DNA of 64,000 nucleotides, from contig CM048848.1 in the NCBI GenBank assembly GCA_026545225.1, forward strand, positions 12,070,853 to 12,134,852. Direction: 5' to 3'. This stretch comes from Cornus controversa. Its lineage: Eukaryota; Streptophyta; Magnoliopsida; Cornales; Cornaceae. Both the position numbers and the translations under genes were made by a program. How positions within the stretch are numbered: position 1 is the first letter of the stretch; each line of letters starts with the position of its first letter. Under the pieces are notes generated by a model, which was given only the letters and a program-made list of their open reading frames with translations, was not told the DNA's origin and searched no databases. Positions 47,488-57,645 of this stretch are shown here, one piece after another.

Positions 47488-47759
47488 TAGTGTGAAAGGG
47501 GCAAAAGGTGGTGCATGCGTTTCCACTAGTGGGGTGGTTGTGGAATTAGACGTGGAGGAATTACATGGTTTATGCTCCAATGTATTCAACATGTAATGAT
47601 TTTAGTGATTTTGGATGGAATGTATTGGGTGAAAAGAGCAACACCTGTGATTTTCACAAGGTGACATAAAATTTTGGATCATGCTGGCCTCGTAGAACAG
47701 GACTTTAAATTGCAGAACATTTTGTTCTTAGCATGCTTTTGAAGTACTTTTTTTTGGAC
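47488..47759. other. Distal upstream region, nothing recognised
   Basis: Non-coding. The long open frame antisense to the lipid-transfer gene that runs through it is not supported. Confidence 0.3.
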
Positions 47760-47965
47760 CGAAGCGTTGATTATTACTCCTACGTCCCAAAATAAGTGTC
47801 GACAGTTATATCGAAGCATTGATTGTTACTCCTCCGTCCCAAAATAAGTACCAACAGTTATTTTGGGACAGAGGAGTAACAATCAACGCTTCGATATTTA
47901 TATATATAAAAGTATAAAACTGTCGGTACTTATTTTGGGACGGAGGAGTAACAATCAACGCTTCG

Positions 47966-47967
<2 letters not shown>
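47760..47967. mobile_element. Nested Stowaway-type MITE palindromes
   Basis: The ends TTACTCCTACGTCCCAAAAT and ATTTTGGGACGGAGGAGTAA are the plant Stowaway (Tc1/mariner) signature with TA borders. Here the inverted repeat reaches outward to CGAAGCGTTGATT / AATCAACGCTTCG. A second, complete palindrome of about 84 bp with the same ends lies inside the left half (47811-47894), so one copy appears to be inserted in another. Confidence 0.8.
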
Positions 47968-48000
<33 letters not shown>

Positions 48001-48001
<1 letters not shown>

Positions 48002-48390
48002 ACGCGCGCACAATCCCAGCTGCCATCATCACCCCCATCGACACTACACCAAGATCATCGCCATGCCACAGAGCAGACCCACCACTCACAACTGTCATAC
48101 CGTGAACCACCACTAGCTGAGCCACCATAACTATCGTGCACAACTCTAGCTGTCATGACCACCACCATGGTGAGGCAGATGAAGCCGAGGGTGGGAGCAT
48201 GGTGGTGGCTATGGCAGTTGAGGTTGTCCACGATGGTTGTGGTGGCTCGTGGTGTCTCAACTAGTGGTGGTTCACGGCATGCATGACAGTTATGAGTGGT
48301 GGGTCTGGTTTGTGGCATGACGGTGGTCTTGGTGTGGTGTCGATGAGGGTGATGATGACAGCTGGGATTGTGTTTGTGCGCGCGCGCATA
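48001..48390. mobile_element. Foldback-like element with long inverted arms
   Basis: The left arm (48001-48170) and right arm (48198-48390) are inverted copies over about 170 bp with a loop of about 27 bases. Shared pieces include CACAATCCCAGCTG, GTGAACCACCACTAG and GCCACCA, each reading inverted on the other arm; the right arm has short extra blocks. Outside the arms are a GT tract (47971-48000) and a CG/TA tract (48378-48408). No coding. The GC-rich arms stand out from AT-rich surroundings. Confidence 0.8.
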
Positions 48391-48404
48391 TATATATATA
48401 TATA

Positions 48405-48582
48405 TATATTAGATCGGCAAAAGTGTCATTTTTATATATAAATATTTTAATCTTTATATCAATATAATATTAAGGACATAATAGACACTTCACTCAAAAG
48501 TTAACGTCGGTTAATTCATTTCTGTTACAGGGGACGTCATTGTAACAAAATCAATTAGTTTGATGTCGGGAGTAATTAGGTC

Positions 48583-48618
<36 letters not shown>

Positions 48619-48620
48619 TT
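48405..48620. repeat. Dispersed repeat end (GGGTAAATTACA type)
   Basis: The right end CAGTGTAATTTACCC with AGGGGAGGTCAGTG upstream resembles a common plant repeat terminus; a similar piece lies at 15120-15150. Left end not defined. Confidence 0.35.
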
Positions 48621-48659
48621 TTTACAAAACTAACTTGTTTACAAAAATTTACCCTAATT

Positions 48660-49350
48660 TGTTTCTATGCTAAATGAAGAATGACTCTTATGTGGCGTGC
48701 TTGATATTCTTCGTCTTCAGATTCTTCGATGGTTAAAAGTCTTAGAAGAAGAATGACACTTGTGTGGCGTACTTGTTGTTCTTCGTCTTCAGATTCTGCG
48801 ATGTTTGAAGGTCTTAGAAGAAAAACGACACTTATATGGCGTGCTTGTTGTTCTAGAACGGCACTTGTGTTACGTGCTTGATATTCTTCGTCTTCAGAAC
48901 TTCATTTGTTGAAGATCTTAGAAGTAGAACGACATTCGTGTGGCATGCTTGATGTTCTTTGTCTTCATAACTTTGAGTGTTGGTCGAGGTAGAGGTTCGG
49001 TAGAGCTTTTGTGTTCTCTTGATCTCTATCTCCGTCTGTCCTCGAATGTGTAGGGTGACCTCGTATTTATAGGCAAAATGGTGGGAGTTTAATTTGGTAA
49101 CTCTCCATTAATTTGTGCCAACTTCCACAAATAAAGAGATTTTGTCTTTTTTTATATGGAAGTATATTCAAATTTAAATTTGAACTGTCACATTTTTTAA
49201 AGGGCCTGAACCTTCAGGATTTTGACACTTGTCCGTTAACGGGACCCGCAATTGTAGAATTTAATTGACCAAGAGTGTTTGACTTGTTGACCAATCGGAC
49301 GATGATTAGACCAATACAAAATTTATGTGTCTACAAATAGGTATAAATAA
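48660..49350 (-). repeat. LTR-like promoter block with a tandem-repeat leader
   Basis: On the minus strand a TATA box (TATAAATA, 49071-49064, within GCCTATAAATACGAGG) is followed by a leader. This contains about four degenerate copies of a unit of roughly 75-80 bp (48675-48980) with GAAGACGAAGAA, CAAGCACGCCACA and TTCTAAGA. This layout suits an LTR or similar transcribed repeat. No gag-pol, PBS or PPT was found and ends are not defined. Confidence 0.45.
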
Positions 49351-50098
49351 ATTTATATTAAATAGATATTTATAGTATTTATAGTCTTTTTTTAAGAAAT
49401 AAAAGCTATATAAGAATCTAACTAAAAATATTTGCAGGACATGTAGAGAGATGTAAGCCATTATATTATTCTAATCAAAAGTTATGCATAAATCCTTTTA
49501 GTAGGAGACTCCAATCGACATGCAAAGTGGTATGTAACTTGAATTCTATGGGAGTTCAATCAGTAAGGACGTCTACAGGCAAAATAAGGAGATAGGGTTC
49601 ATTCCGATAACTTTCCTAGGCCTAATAGGAGAGGGAAAAGTCTCTCGGTCTAATACGAAAGTCAAGCTTATTTTTATAAATAAGGTGGACGGTCAACCTA
49701 AAAAGATACACAATATTAATTACAGGTTTACTTTTCTGTTTATAAGATCATAAATAATCATCGAAATGTACCCAATCGGTACAGTCATGCTCGTCGAACT
49801 GGATCATGGGAATTTTTACATCATCAAATACAGTTCATTTTAGAGAAAGGTGATGTAATTGTAATTTCATATAAATTTTTCAAGAAAACAATTTTTTATT
49901 GTGTTTTTTTGAAAAAAAAAATTATGAAAAAGTTAAGTGGTTATGGAAAGTTACTTTCTTACAAAATTTTCTTTTTCTTGCTATCCAAATTCTTAAAATG
50001 TTCAAAAATTTCTGTTTTTTTTTTCCTTTTCTAATATTTTCATAAAACCAAACAGAGCCTTAAGATGTCAAAAAAATTATGTTTCATTTCCTTTCTTA
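49351..50098. other. AT-rich DNA, nothing recognised
   Basis: No coding or element ends recognised. Confidence 0.3.
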
Positions 50099-50106
50099 CT
50101 ATTTTC

Positions 50107-50675
50107 TAGGGGTGGCAAATTCAGCCCAAACCCACGAACCTGCCCAAACCTTCCCATTAATTAATGACTGTTGGATGAGTGATTTAAATAAATGGGTCAT
50201 AAATGGGCTAGTTAATTAAAAGAGTTTAATTAGCCGGTTGAGAGTGGTACCCACTTCTAACACATGTAAGAGAACTTAGCTCAAACTTTACCTGCTCTAA
50301 TACAATATTATTAACTAGTATGGATAAAACAATGCTAAGATAGTCTTAATTCTATAATACACAGAAAAAAATACTTTTATCTAAATGTAATTTCACTCAT
50401 GTGTTTGTTGAATCCACTAAATTTTCATCTCAAATGTGGGACTTCACTTACTGGAGGCATAAAACAATATGAAATTGGTTTTGATGACAGTGATTTTCAG
50501 AGAAAGAAAATTGATGTTGTGAATTTAGATAGAATTTTTTTTTTTAAAATGTATTCGGGCCTGTGGGTAAGATGTAGGTTGAGCTACCAATTTAATACCC
50601 AACTCATTTATAATCCAATAAAACGGATCCTAATAGGTATTGACCCGTTTATGACCCGTCTGTTTGCCACCCTTA
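50107..50675. mobile_element. Non-autonomous hAT element, 569 bp, with 8-bp target duplication
   Basis: Ends TAGGGGTGGCAAA and TTTGCCACCCTTA are inverted with one mismatch. The octamer CTATTTTC flanks both sides exactly (50099-50106 and 50676-50683). The interior has CCAAACCCACGAACCTGCCC and GACCCGTTTATGACCCGTC subterminal repeats and no transposase. Confidence 0.92.
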
Positions 50676-50683
50676 CTATTTTC

Positions 50684-51495
50684 ATCTAACCAAGTAGGGC
50701 GCAGATGAAATGTTGAAGTGAATGTATTATTTGCCAACATTAAAAAGAAAAAAAAAAGTGAACAAAAAAGTATAGAGTTTAGACAATTAATTTTCTATCA
50801 TTTTTCAAAAACATAATAGGAATTTTTTTCATGGTTTGGATAAATGAAAGTTAAAAAAAAAATGTATTTGATTACCTAAATTGTCCTTGTATTATGCTAA
50901 AGAGTTTCTCTCCATTTTTATTTTAATATAAAATATAAAACCCTTTTTTTTATTGTATCAGGTATAATGAATTATTGATAAAATCATAGAATATCCAATT
51001 CTTTTTTTTCTCGATCAAAAGAAGAAAAAAAAAGCACTCTCTTTCCCTTCTTATCCTTGGACATTGGTAATAGACTAAGGTCAGGGTCTAAGAAGTATGG
51101 ATACAGATACGGAACACGGGTATGACACGATATGGATATGGTGATACGATAAATCGATAAAAAAAAATACGGGTACGAGCAGGATATGGCAATATAAAGA
51201 TAATAAATTATATTTTTATATATGCAAAAAATGAGTTATTAACATTTCTTTATAAAATATCATCATTAACAAACAAAATAAGAGTCAAGAGTCATTGTAT
51301 AATTAGCATGGATGAATTTTGTACTAAATCATGATATGTATCTCAACACTTTTTTTAAATGAATTTTAAACTTTTCTTAACAATTATAATATGATATTAT
51401 TGTTGGAAAAATTACATTTTCATGTTCAAAACTTGTTAAAAATGAGTTTTGAAGTATTCAAAAACTATCGGATACGTGGTCAAAGTATCTGAGAA
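50684..51495. other. AT-rich DNA with GATACG repeats
   Basis: No gene recognised. Around 51090-51190 and 51470-51500 there are degenerate GGATACGG / GTATCGGATAC units that continue after 52342, so the next hAT element is inserted in a repeat of its own. Confidence 0.45.
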
Positions 51496-51503
51496 GTATC
51501 GGA

Positions 51504-51631
51504 TAGGGGTGGCAATTTCCTCCGCCCGACGAGTTTTCGCCCATTATGGAAGGGATTAGGTATGCCCCTAATAGGAGTAGGGGCAGGTATGATTTTTTTA
51601 AGAAAACTCGCCTAGTACCCACCCTGCCCCG

Positions 51632-51673
<42 letters not shown>

Positions 51674-52341
51674 AATAATTGTATGGAGTGTGCCATTTCT
51701 TTTATTATTATATTACTTATATAAATATAGTATACTAGATATATGCCAGTCACTAGGGTCTATTCTCTTCAGTAAAAAATGATTTTTAAATTTCATTCAT
51801 GGGTATGACTGAACAACAAAATGAGAAAGAGAGTTACAGAAAACTTAGAAGTTATTTGACATCCTAGAGATCTCTCGGTGATAATTTTATCTCAGTGAAG
51901 CCATGAAGATACTCTTTCTTTCTCTCACTCTCTCTTTATCTTGTTATGCTCTATTCTTCTCTTTATTTTGTGGCTAAAAGAGAACTCTCTCTATCTTGTG
52001 TACATAATCGATCTATAATAAAAAATTTCTTGAATACCAAAACTGTTTCTATCTCCACTACATATGTATGTATGTTTGTGTCATTTTCTTTGGTCTTATA
52101 TATTGGGGTTTTAACTGTAGGAGTGTTGTATCATCGTTTGGGTACATTTAGTCCAAACATCGAATTCAAAGCAAATAAAGCAAAGGATTTTAATGATTCT
52201 GCTATTCCTCTCTTTCTCTAAACGAGGCGGTGGTGGTATGTTTACCACAAACCCATTAGGGTTCTTAATGGGAGATGGATTGAATATTTCCTTGACGAGG
52301 CGGGGTAAGGTTTTGGCATACCCGCCCCTTTGCCATCCCTA
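51504..52341. mobile_element. Non-autonomous hAT element, 838 bp, with 8-bp target duplication
   Basis: Ends TAGGGGTGGCAA and TTGCCATCCCTA are inverted with one mismatch and belong to the same family as 50107-50675. GTATCGGA is present on both sides (51496-51503 and 52342-52349). Subterminal CCCGCC/GGGGCAGG stretches are present. The interior has a TA tract (51634-51669) and no transposase. Confidence 0.92.
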
Positions 52342-52349
52342 GTATCGGA

Positions 52350-53059
52350 TACATGATAGAAATAAAAAATATATATTTTAAAATTATGGATACGTTTAGG
52401 AAGTATCAGACACATATCTGGGAATATCTGAAGAGTATCTGTAATATCTCCAAATTTTAAAATATATTTTCAAAATATTTTGAGAGTTAAATGAGTAATT
52501 TTGAGTACATTTATTTATAATATAAGTATATATATTTATGTTTTGCAAACAAGATTAAGGATCTAAATTTAAATAGAATCATAATCCTAATGGGATTATA
52601 ACCACTAAATAGTCTCTATATAAATTATACTACTAGGATTTAATATTGTATAATATAACCTGAAAATTTTAGAAATCGGAAAGAGAGACAACGGCGACGA
52701 AGAGAGTTGCTTGAAGCGAAGGAAAATTGGATTAAAGAATTAAAACATGCCAGTTGATCTTGCTTTATAATCATATATATGATTGTAACTTGCTTAATTA
52801 GAATTTTGATTTAAATTATAATTTTTTTAAGGTAACATGTATGAACAGTAGTTTATACTTAGTTATTTGCTCTTTTCAATTGAAAGAAACAATTTAATAA
52901 ATGATTTAATGTAAAGAATTTATGTGATAGATAATAGAAACTTTGCCTAGTGATGATGATATGAAAACATGAAATTTAGGCATGTGAGTAGATAATGAAT
53001 TAATCTTGGATTTGTTAACTTTAAGATTCCTTGGGTTTATTGTTGATATGTATGATCTC
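52350..53059. other. AT-rich DNA, nothing recognised
   Basis: GTATCnG repeats to about 52450, then no recognised feature. Confidence 0.3.
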
Positions 53060-53066
53060 GTGTGTG

Positions 53067-53122
<56 letters not shown>

Positions 53123-53137
53123 CGCGCGCGCGCGCGT
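53060..53137. repeat. Alternating purine-pyrimidine tract (TG, TA, TG, CG)
   Basis: A compound dinucleotide tract: TGTGTG, then TA, then TG, then about 13 CG units. Alternating CG/TG runs favour left-handed Z-DNA. Confidence 0.95.
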
Positions 53138-54230
53138 TGCGGAAGCAGTTGCGAAAAGTATTTTAGAACCTAGAGGGGGGTGAATAGGATTACTTGCTTG
53201 TTTGTTTAATTTTTAATTAATTCAATTTTAAATTCAATTAATCAAACAATTAAAGCAAGCAAATAAATAAAGTGCAAGTAAAGAAAAGAATGCACCAGAT
53301 ATACGTGGAAACCCAAGGCGGGAAAAATCACGGAGGGAGGCGGCACGCCTCAGGGAACCAATTCACTATGATGAAGCAAAGTACAACAGACTCTGTCTCA
53401 GTCTCACACCCCTCTTCACTCTATCAAGGATCTGATGCGGAACACCTCAGGCTTATGATTGCGACAACACGTCCAACTACTGCAAACTTCCAGCTAACGT
53501 CACCACCCTTACAGAAAGGTTGCTGGAAGAACCAAAATACTCAGCAAGTATTTTGTTCCCTTCGTAGTGCAATCTGATCACCTTTCTTCCTCAGCAAACA
53601 AGCAATTGAAGAACCTTCAATCCAATGTTCTGATCAGCAAATAGATTTGATGCAATCTCTGAGCAGCTAATCAAAAGTAGAACACCATCCTAAATATAAA
53701 TCGTGAAGTATGGATGTGTGTTCTTAAAAATATATAGCCCTAATTATATTGTATATACTTTCTCTCTCTAAAATATTTATTCTTCAGGCTTATTTTGTAG
53801 AGAAAATATAAATACATATATATAGGCAAGGAAGTCCTAATTCTACTTGGAAAAGAAGTTGAATACCAAAATAGAACTTTCTTAGAAGTTTCAAACCCAA
53901 TAAGAATCAGAATTTCCATCAAAATCTATTTCCTATTTGGAACAGGCTAAGTTGGACCGGTGCCAAAAAAGTAGGACTGGTGGAACTTTTTGAAAACCTG
54001 CAGAAACTAAACTGCCGAGAAAAGTTGGACCGGTCCTAAATATTGGGGACTGATCCTACTTTGAAAAATCCTAAATTTTGCATTTAAACCCTGATTTTTC
54101 AAAATAGGCTCGAAACTAAAAAGTGCAGAGTGTCCTCACCATACTTACCTGTACTATATGGTGTTCTTAACTGATTTGTCGGCTTCCATGCACTTGAGTG
54201 TCAGCTCGAAGTTGTCAATGATTGGTTACA
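53138..54230 (-). repeat. LTR-like block on the minus strand
   Basis: The plus-strand start, with CCTAGAGGGGGGTGAATAGG, is the reverse complement of the usual SIRE-type copia LTR end. On the minus strand a TATA box (GCCTATATATATG) lies near 53825-53810, in the right place. Possible outer ends are TGTAACCAATC (54230) and GCTTCCGCA (53138). The flanking pentamers do not match. The frame at 53272-53577 is not regarded as a gene. Confidence 0.5.
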
Positions 54231-55462
54231 TAAATAACATGAAAATTACAACTCGATCATTCAAGTTTTGATCACCGAAATATGCCAATTACAAATTTAT
54301 ATCTCACAATATATATATATATATATGTATGTGGCAAATACGAATAATCCTGCATCTAATTTTAGAAAATAAAAATTCAGAATAGAAGAGTAGAAGAATG
54401 CTCTTGGGAGAAAAAATTAGACAAGAAAATAAAATAACTTACTTATATTTCAGCCATGGTGGCTTTATCACTCCCTTTAGAAGGATGCTTATGCTTGCAT
54501 ATCAACAGAAAATATGAAGAATGCCTACCTCTATTTACCTAGGCAATGTGCATCAAATTAAGTAAAGAAATGTCTCTCTCATACATAATCAAGTCATTCT
54601 TTTTTATTCTATATTTTCCTTCATCTTTCCAAGTTCTAATTAGATTGGTGAAGTGTATTGATTATTGGAGGAAAAACTAGATAAAAATATTATAAACTTT
54701 ATTTATATGGATCCATGGTGGTGAATTCTCTTTTCTTGAGATTTGTCCCATCATTTGATCACAGACATTTAGTATTAGTTTTTATTATTAAAAAGAAATC
54801 AGAAGTTTATTTTTTAATATTCATTTTTCATCCCAAAAGATTGAGGTTTTGAATTTGAGACTTGTTATTGATTCTCAATTTAGAGTGGTTCGACCCTACT
54901 TACTACTGTACAATTTTTAGTAAAATTTTTGCAGGTTTTCTTCTTATTTGAAAATCAATCCCTATAAAACATAAAATGCAAAGATAAGAATATTTAAATA
55001 AAATAAAAAAGTAATTAAAAACTTATTTTAGGATATAAAATAGCAAGTTTTATACACTTATCATTATATATATTTTTAGATAAATTTATGAAAACTACAA
55101 GTTCACTTGCATAGGACTTAATATAGTTAATGTGGAAAATTCTGATGTAACGAGGGTTGGTTTGGATACACAGAAGTGGGTGGGGTGTGTGTGTGTGCGT
55201 GCGCGCCTTAAAGAATCCTAGGAAAATTCTTAAAACATTGAATAAATTTTCTACATTAGGGTTCTAAATTTGTAACTTAAGAATAACCCTATATTTAATT
55301 TACATGCTAATTGGAGGGGTGTGCCTAAGTGAATCTACGGAGATCAAAATCATTTATATATATGAAATCACTAATGGACTTAAATGTTGGTTTGAATTTA
55401 CTGTTAGGAATTGGCTTAAGCGGTGAACTTTGAATTCTTGTTGTATGTAAATTTGTAGGTAT
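54231..55462. other. AT-rich DNA, nothing recognised
   Basis: No coding or repeat ends recognised. Confidence 0.3.
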
Positions 55463-55606
55463 CACTACAAGAATTCTAGGCTTTAGGGACGGGCTTTTAG
55501 AGACAGTCTAAAAACTGTCCCAAAATGTGCCATTTTTAGGGACAGTAATATTTGATTGTCCCTAAAAAAGTGAGTTTTAGGGACAGTAAAATATAACTGT
55601 CCCTAA
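55463..55606 (+). mobile_element. CACTA (En/Spm-type) transposon terminus with subterminal repeats
   Basis: The terminus CACTACAAGAATTC is the canonical CACTA inverted-repeat start. It is followed by at least six subterminal units of TTTAGGGACAG in both orientations (about 55482, 55513, 55533, 55557, 55573 and 55594), the binding-site arrays of CACTA transposases. The trinucleotide TAT precedes it (55460-55462) and would be the 3-bp target duplication. The opposite terminus (a CTTGTAGTG end) was not found in the window, so the element probably extends beyond 64000 or has lost its other end. No CACTA transposase was recognised. Confidence 0.85.
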
Positions 55607-55689
55607 AGGTTCAATTTTTTCCACCAAAATATTTGATGCGCCAAAAAAATTAACGCGGGAAAACTGGCGCGCCAATTTTTTATTTCACT

Positions 55690-56168
55690 TGTTGGTGGTC
55701 TTACGTGTTATACCTAATACACAGAAAAAGCTGTACCTGCGTAAAATTGGGAAAGTTGCATACACATTATCACAAGCGATTTCTCTCTCTCACACGTACA
55801 AGATCTTCCCTCTCCCTCTCATCTGCTATGTCTCATCTCACCATTTCACTCACCAGCGATTTCTCTTTCTCACACACACACGATCTTCCTTATCTCTCTC
55901 ATCTGCTAGATCGATCATCCAAAATCTGTTCTATCGCGCCCTTTTCCTTTTAGGAGATTTTTTTTTCAATTCCCACAGACATATATCTTTCACTCGCTCT
56001 GTTACCCAAACATGAAGCCTTAACCCTCTCTCCATCGTGGCTTTCCATCAATCTCATTCTTCTATCGCCGTGGCTCGTGCAGGGTCCTAACAGCTGCAGC
56101 AGTACTCCATCTTCCTTCTTCTTGATTGCACTTTCTTGTGTCGTGGGTCTCATCTTCACACTAAATCA
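55690..56168 (+). promoter_or_regulatory. Possible 5' leader exon downstream of the CACTA end
   Basis: A CT-rich stretch with two imperfect copies of an 80-bp unit (about 55776-55850 and 55854-55920, sharing GCGATTTCTCT and CTCTCATCTGCTA) is followed by an exon-like segment ending CACTAAATCAG and a GT donor at 56169. It resembles a first non-coding exon. No protein can be assigned to its short frames. Confidence 0.35.
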
Positions 56169-57552
56169 GGTTCGTCTCTAACTAAGGTTTACGTTGTGCA
56201 TGTTCTTTCAATTTTGGACTCTACGATACCAATTCTATTAGGGCTTTTTGAGATTTTAACTTCAATTTCGCAATTGTTCATTGATAATTTGTTTTCTTCC
56301 ATCTGCCTACGTGGTAATTTAGCCTTTTCCCCATGTCTAGTGTGGACACAAATCCAAATATTTCATTTTGCACCTCAGGCCTAAGGATTACTTATGTGTT
56401 CTGTTCATTATATCTGCAGGAAATTTTGATAAATTGATCTCTGCAGTATATATGAGAGCTATTTTCTGGATTAAAAATTGTATATGTATGCATGCAAAAG
56501 AATATGATCTGATACTTGTGCATTGTCTTTGCACATGAATTGGTTACTTTTGCATTCTTTCTCTGAACATGTGCTTGATATAGAAGTTTTGCTAAATTTT
56601 GCGATTCTTTTTTAAATAACAAAATTGGATGCTACAGATATTTTTCTAGGAAGTGTAACTAAGAACTTTGCCATTCCTTCCTCTTCTTTTTCGGCCTGAT
56701 GACTTATCTGAGAACAGCCCCTGGAGATTTATTTCTATTACTTTGTGTGTCTTCTCCCTCCCCCCTCTCTTTCTCTTACAATCTAGACACCGAAAATTAC
56801 ATTTTTTCTAAAGGCTTTGTCGTTTTCCTTGTAAAAAATATATTAGTTGGTCAAAAGTTGTGGAAAACAATTTCCAATCAATTATCTTATCTCTGTCTTG
56901 ATTTGGTGAAGTGGTGATGTTCCCCATATAGTGACTGAATTCTTGTCTATTGTTACGTCAAAGGCATACCAAATGTGCTGATTTATTATGCAAATCAAAG
57001 CCACGATGAGGTTCTGGTTTTGGTAATTTCCTCAGAATTTTTCTGTTGATGGGGCATTCCATGAGGAGTTGGACTCCAATGGATTCAATATGACTCAAGA
57101 CAGATTGGGTTTGACAACCTTCTTGCAAACTTGTTATAAATCTTTGTTCTTATTTTGTGCAAAAGTTAAATTCCTTACAATCTTAAAATTGATAATAGTC
57201 CAAACAAAAAAGAAGTTGAAATATATGGATGAAAACTTAAGCTCTTCAGAAGTTTCTTTTGTATTAAATGGACTTCCTTGCACTTTAATTTTCTAGAATT
57301 TTTTTTTTTCAGGAAATTATTTTCTAGACAATTTTCCAGAAGCTAAACTTGATAAAATACTGAAAACAGGGGAAATTTAACTAATAATTTGTTATCTTTT
57401 CAGAGATTGCTGAAATGAGATACTTATATACGCTTAATATTATCCACTCATGTTTTATATTTCATTGCATTTGAATGTGGCCTAGAAATTGTTCACCATG
57501 GGCTTATATTGACTTTAAGACACTAATCATGCCGCAACTTACTTTAATATAG

Positions 57553-57645
57553 GTTGGTGTTCTACCAATGGATGAGTCAAAGGTTACTATGAAAGGCCGT
57601 CTGGGTCCAGGAATGATGATTGCAGTTGACCTCCTTAGTGGTCAG
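57553..57645 (+). pseudogene. Isolated exon of ferredoxin-dependent glutamate synthase
   Basis: A 93-bp exon with AG acceptor and GT donor, phase 0 at both ends, encodes 31 residues: [20 protein letters not shown], then [11 protein letters not shown]. This is a highly conserved segment of the N-terminal glutaminase half of plant Fd-GOGAT, the plastid enzyme that makes glutamate from glutamine and 2-oxoglutarate. The native protein has about 1,600 residues in many exons; none of the others was found in 55700-63000. The exon has kept its frame and splice sites, so the fragment is not very old. It is read as a captured gene fragment. Confidence 0.85.

Noticed and set aside
46865-47596. 243-codon open frame on the plus strand
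   Set aside because: It is antisense to the lipid-transfer gene, whose signal peptide, eight cysteines and splice sites are convincing; the plus frame has no family resemblance.
44191-48983. CRISPR-like arrays in the tandem repeats
   Set aside because: Repeats are directly adjacent without unique spacers, and the DNA is clearly a plant nuclear genome.
48660-49350. Endogenous pararetrovirus promoter
   Set aside because: Only a TATA box and leader repeats are seen; no caulimovirus-like coding sequence occurs anywhere in the window.
53272-53577. 101-codon frame
   Set aside because: It lies inside an LTR-like block read in the opposite direction and has no domain signature.
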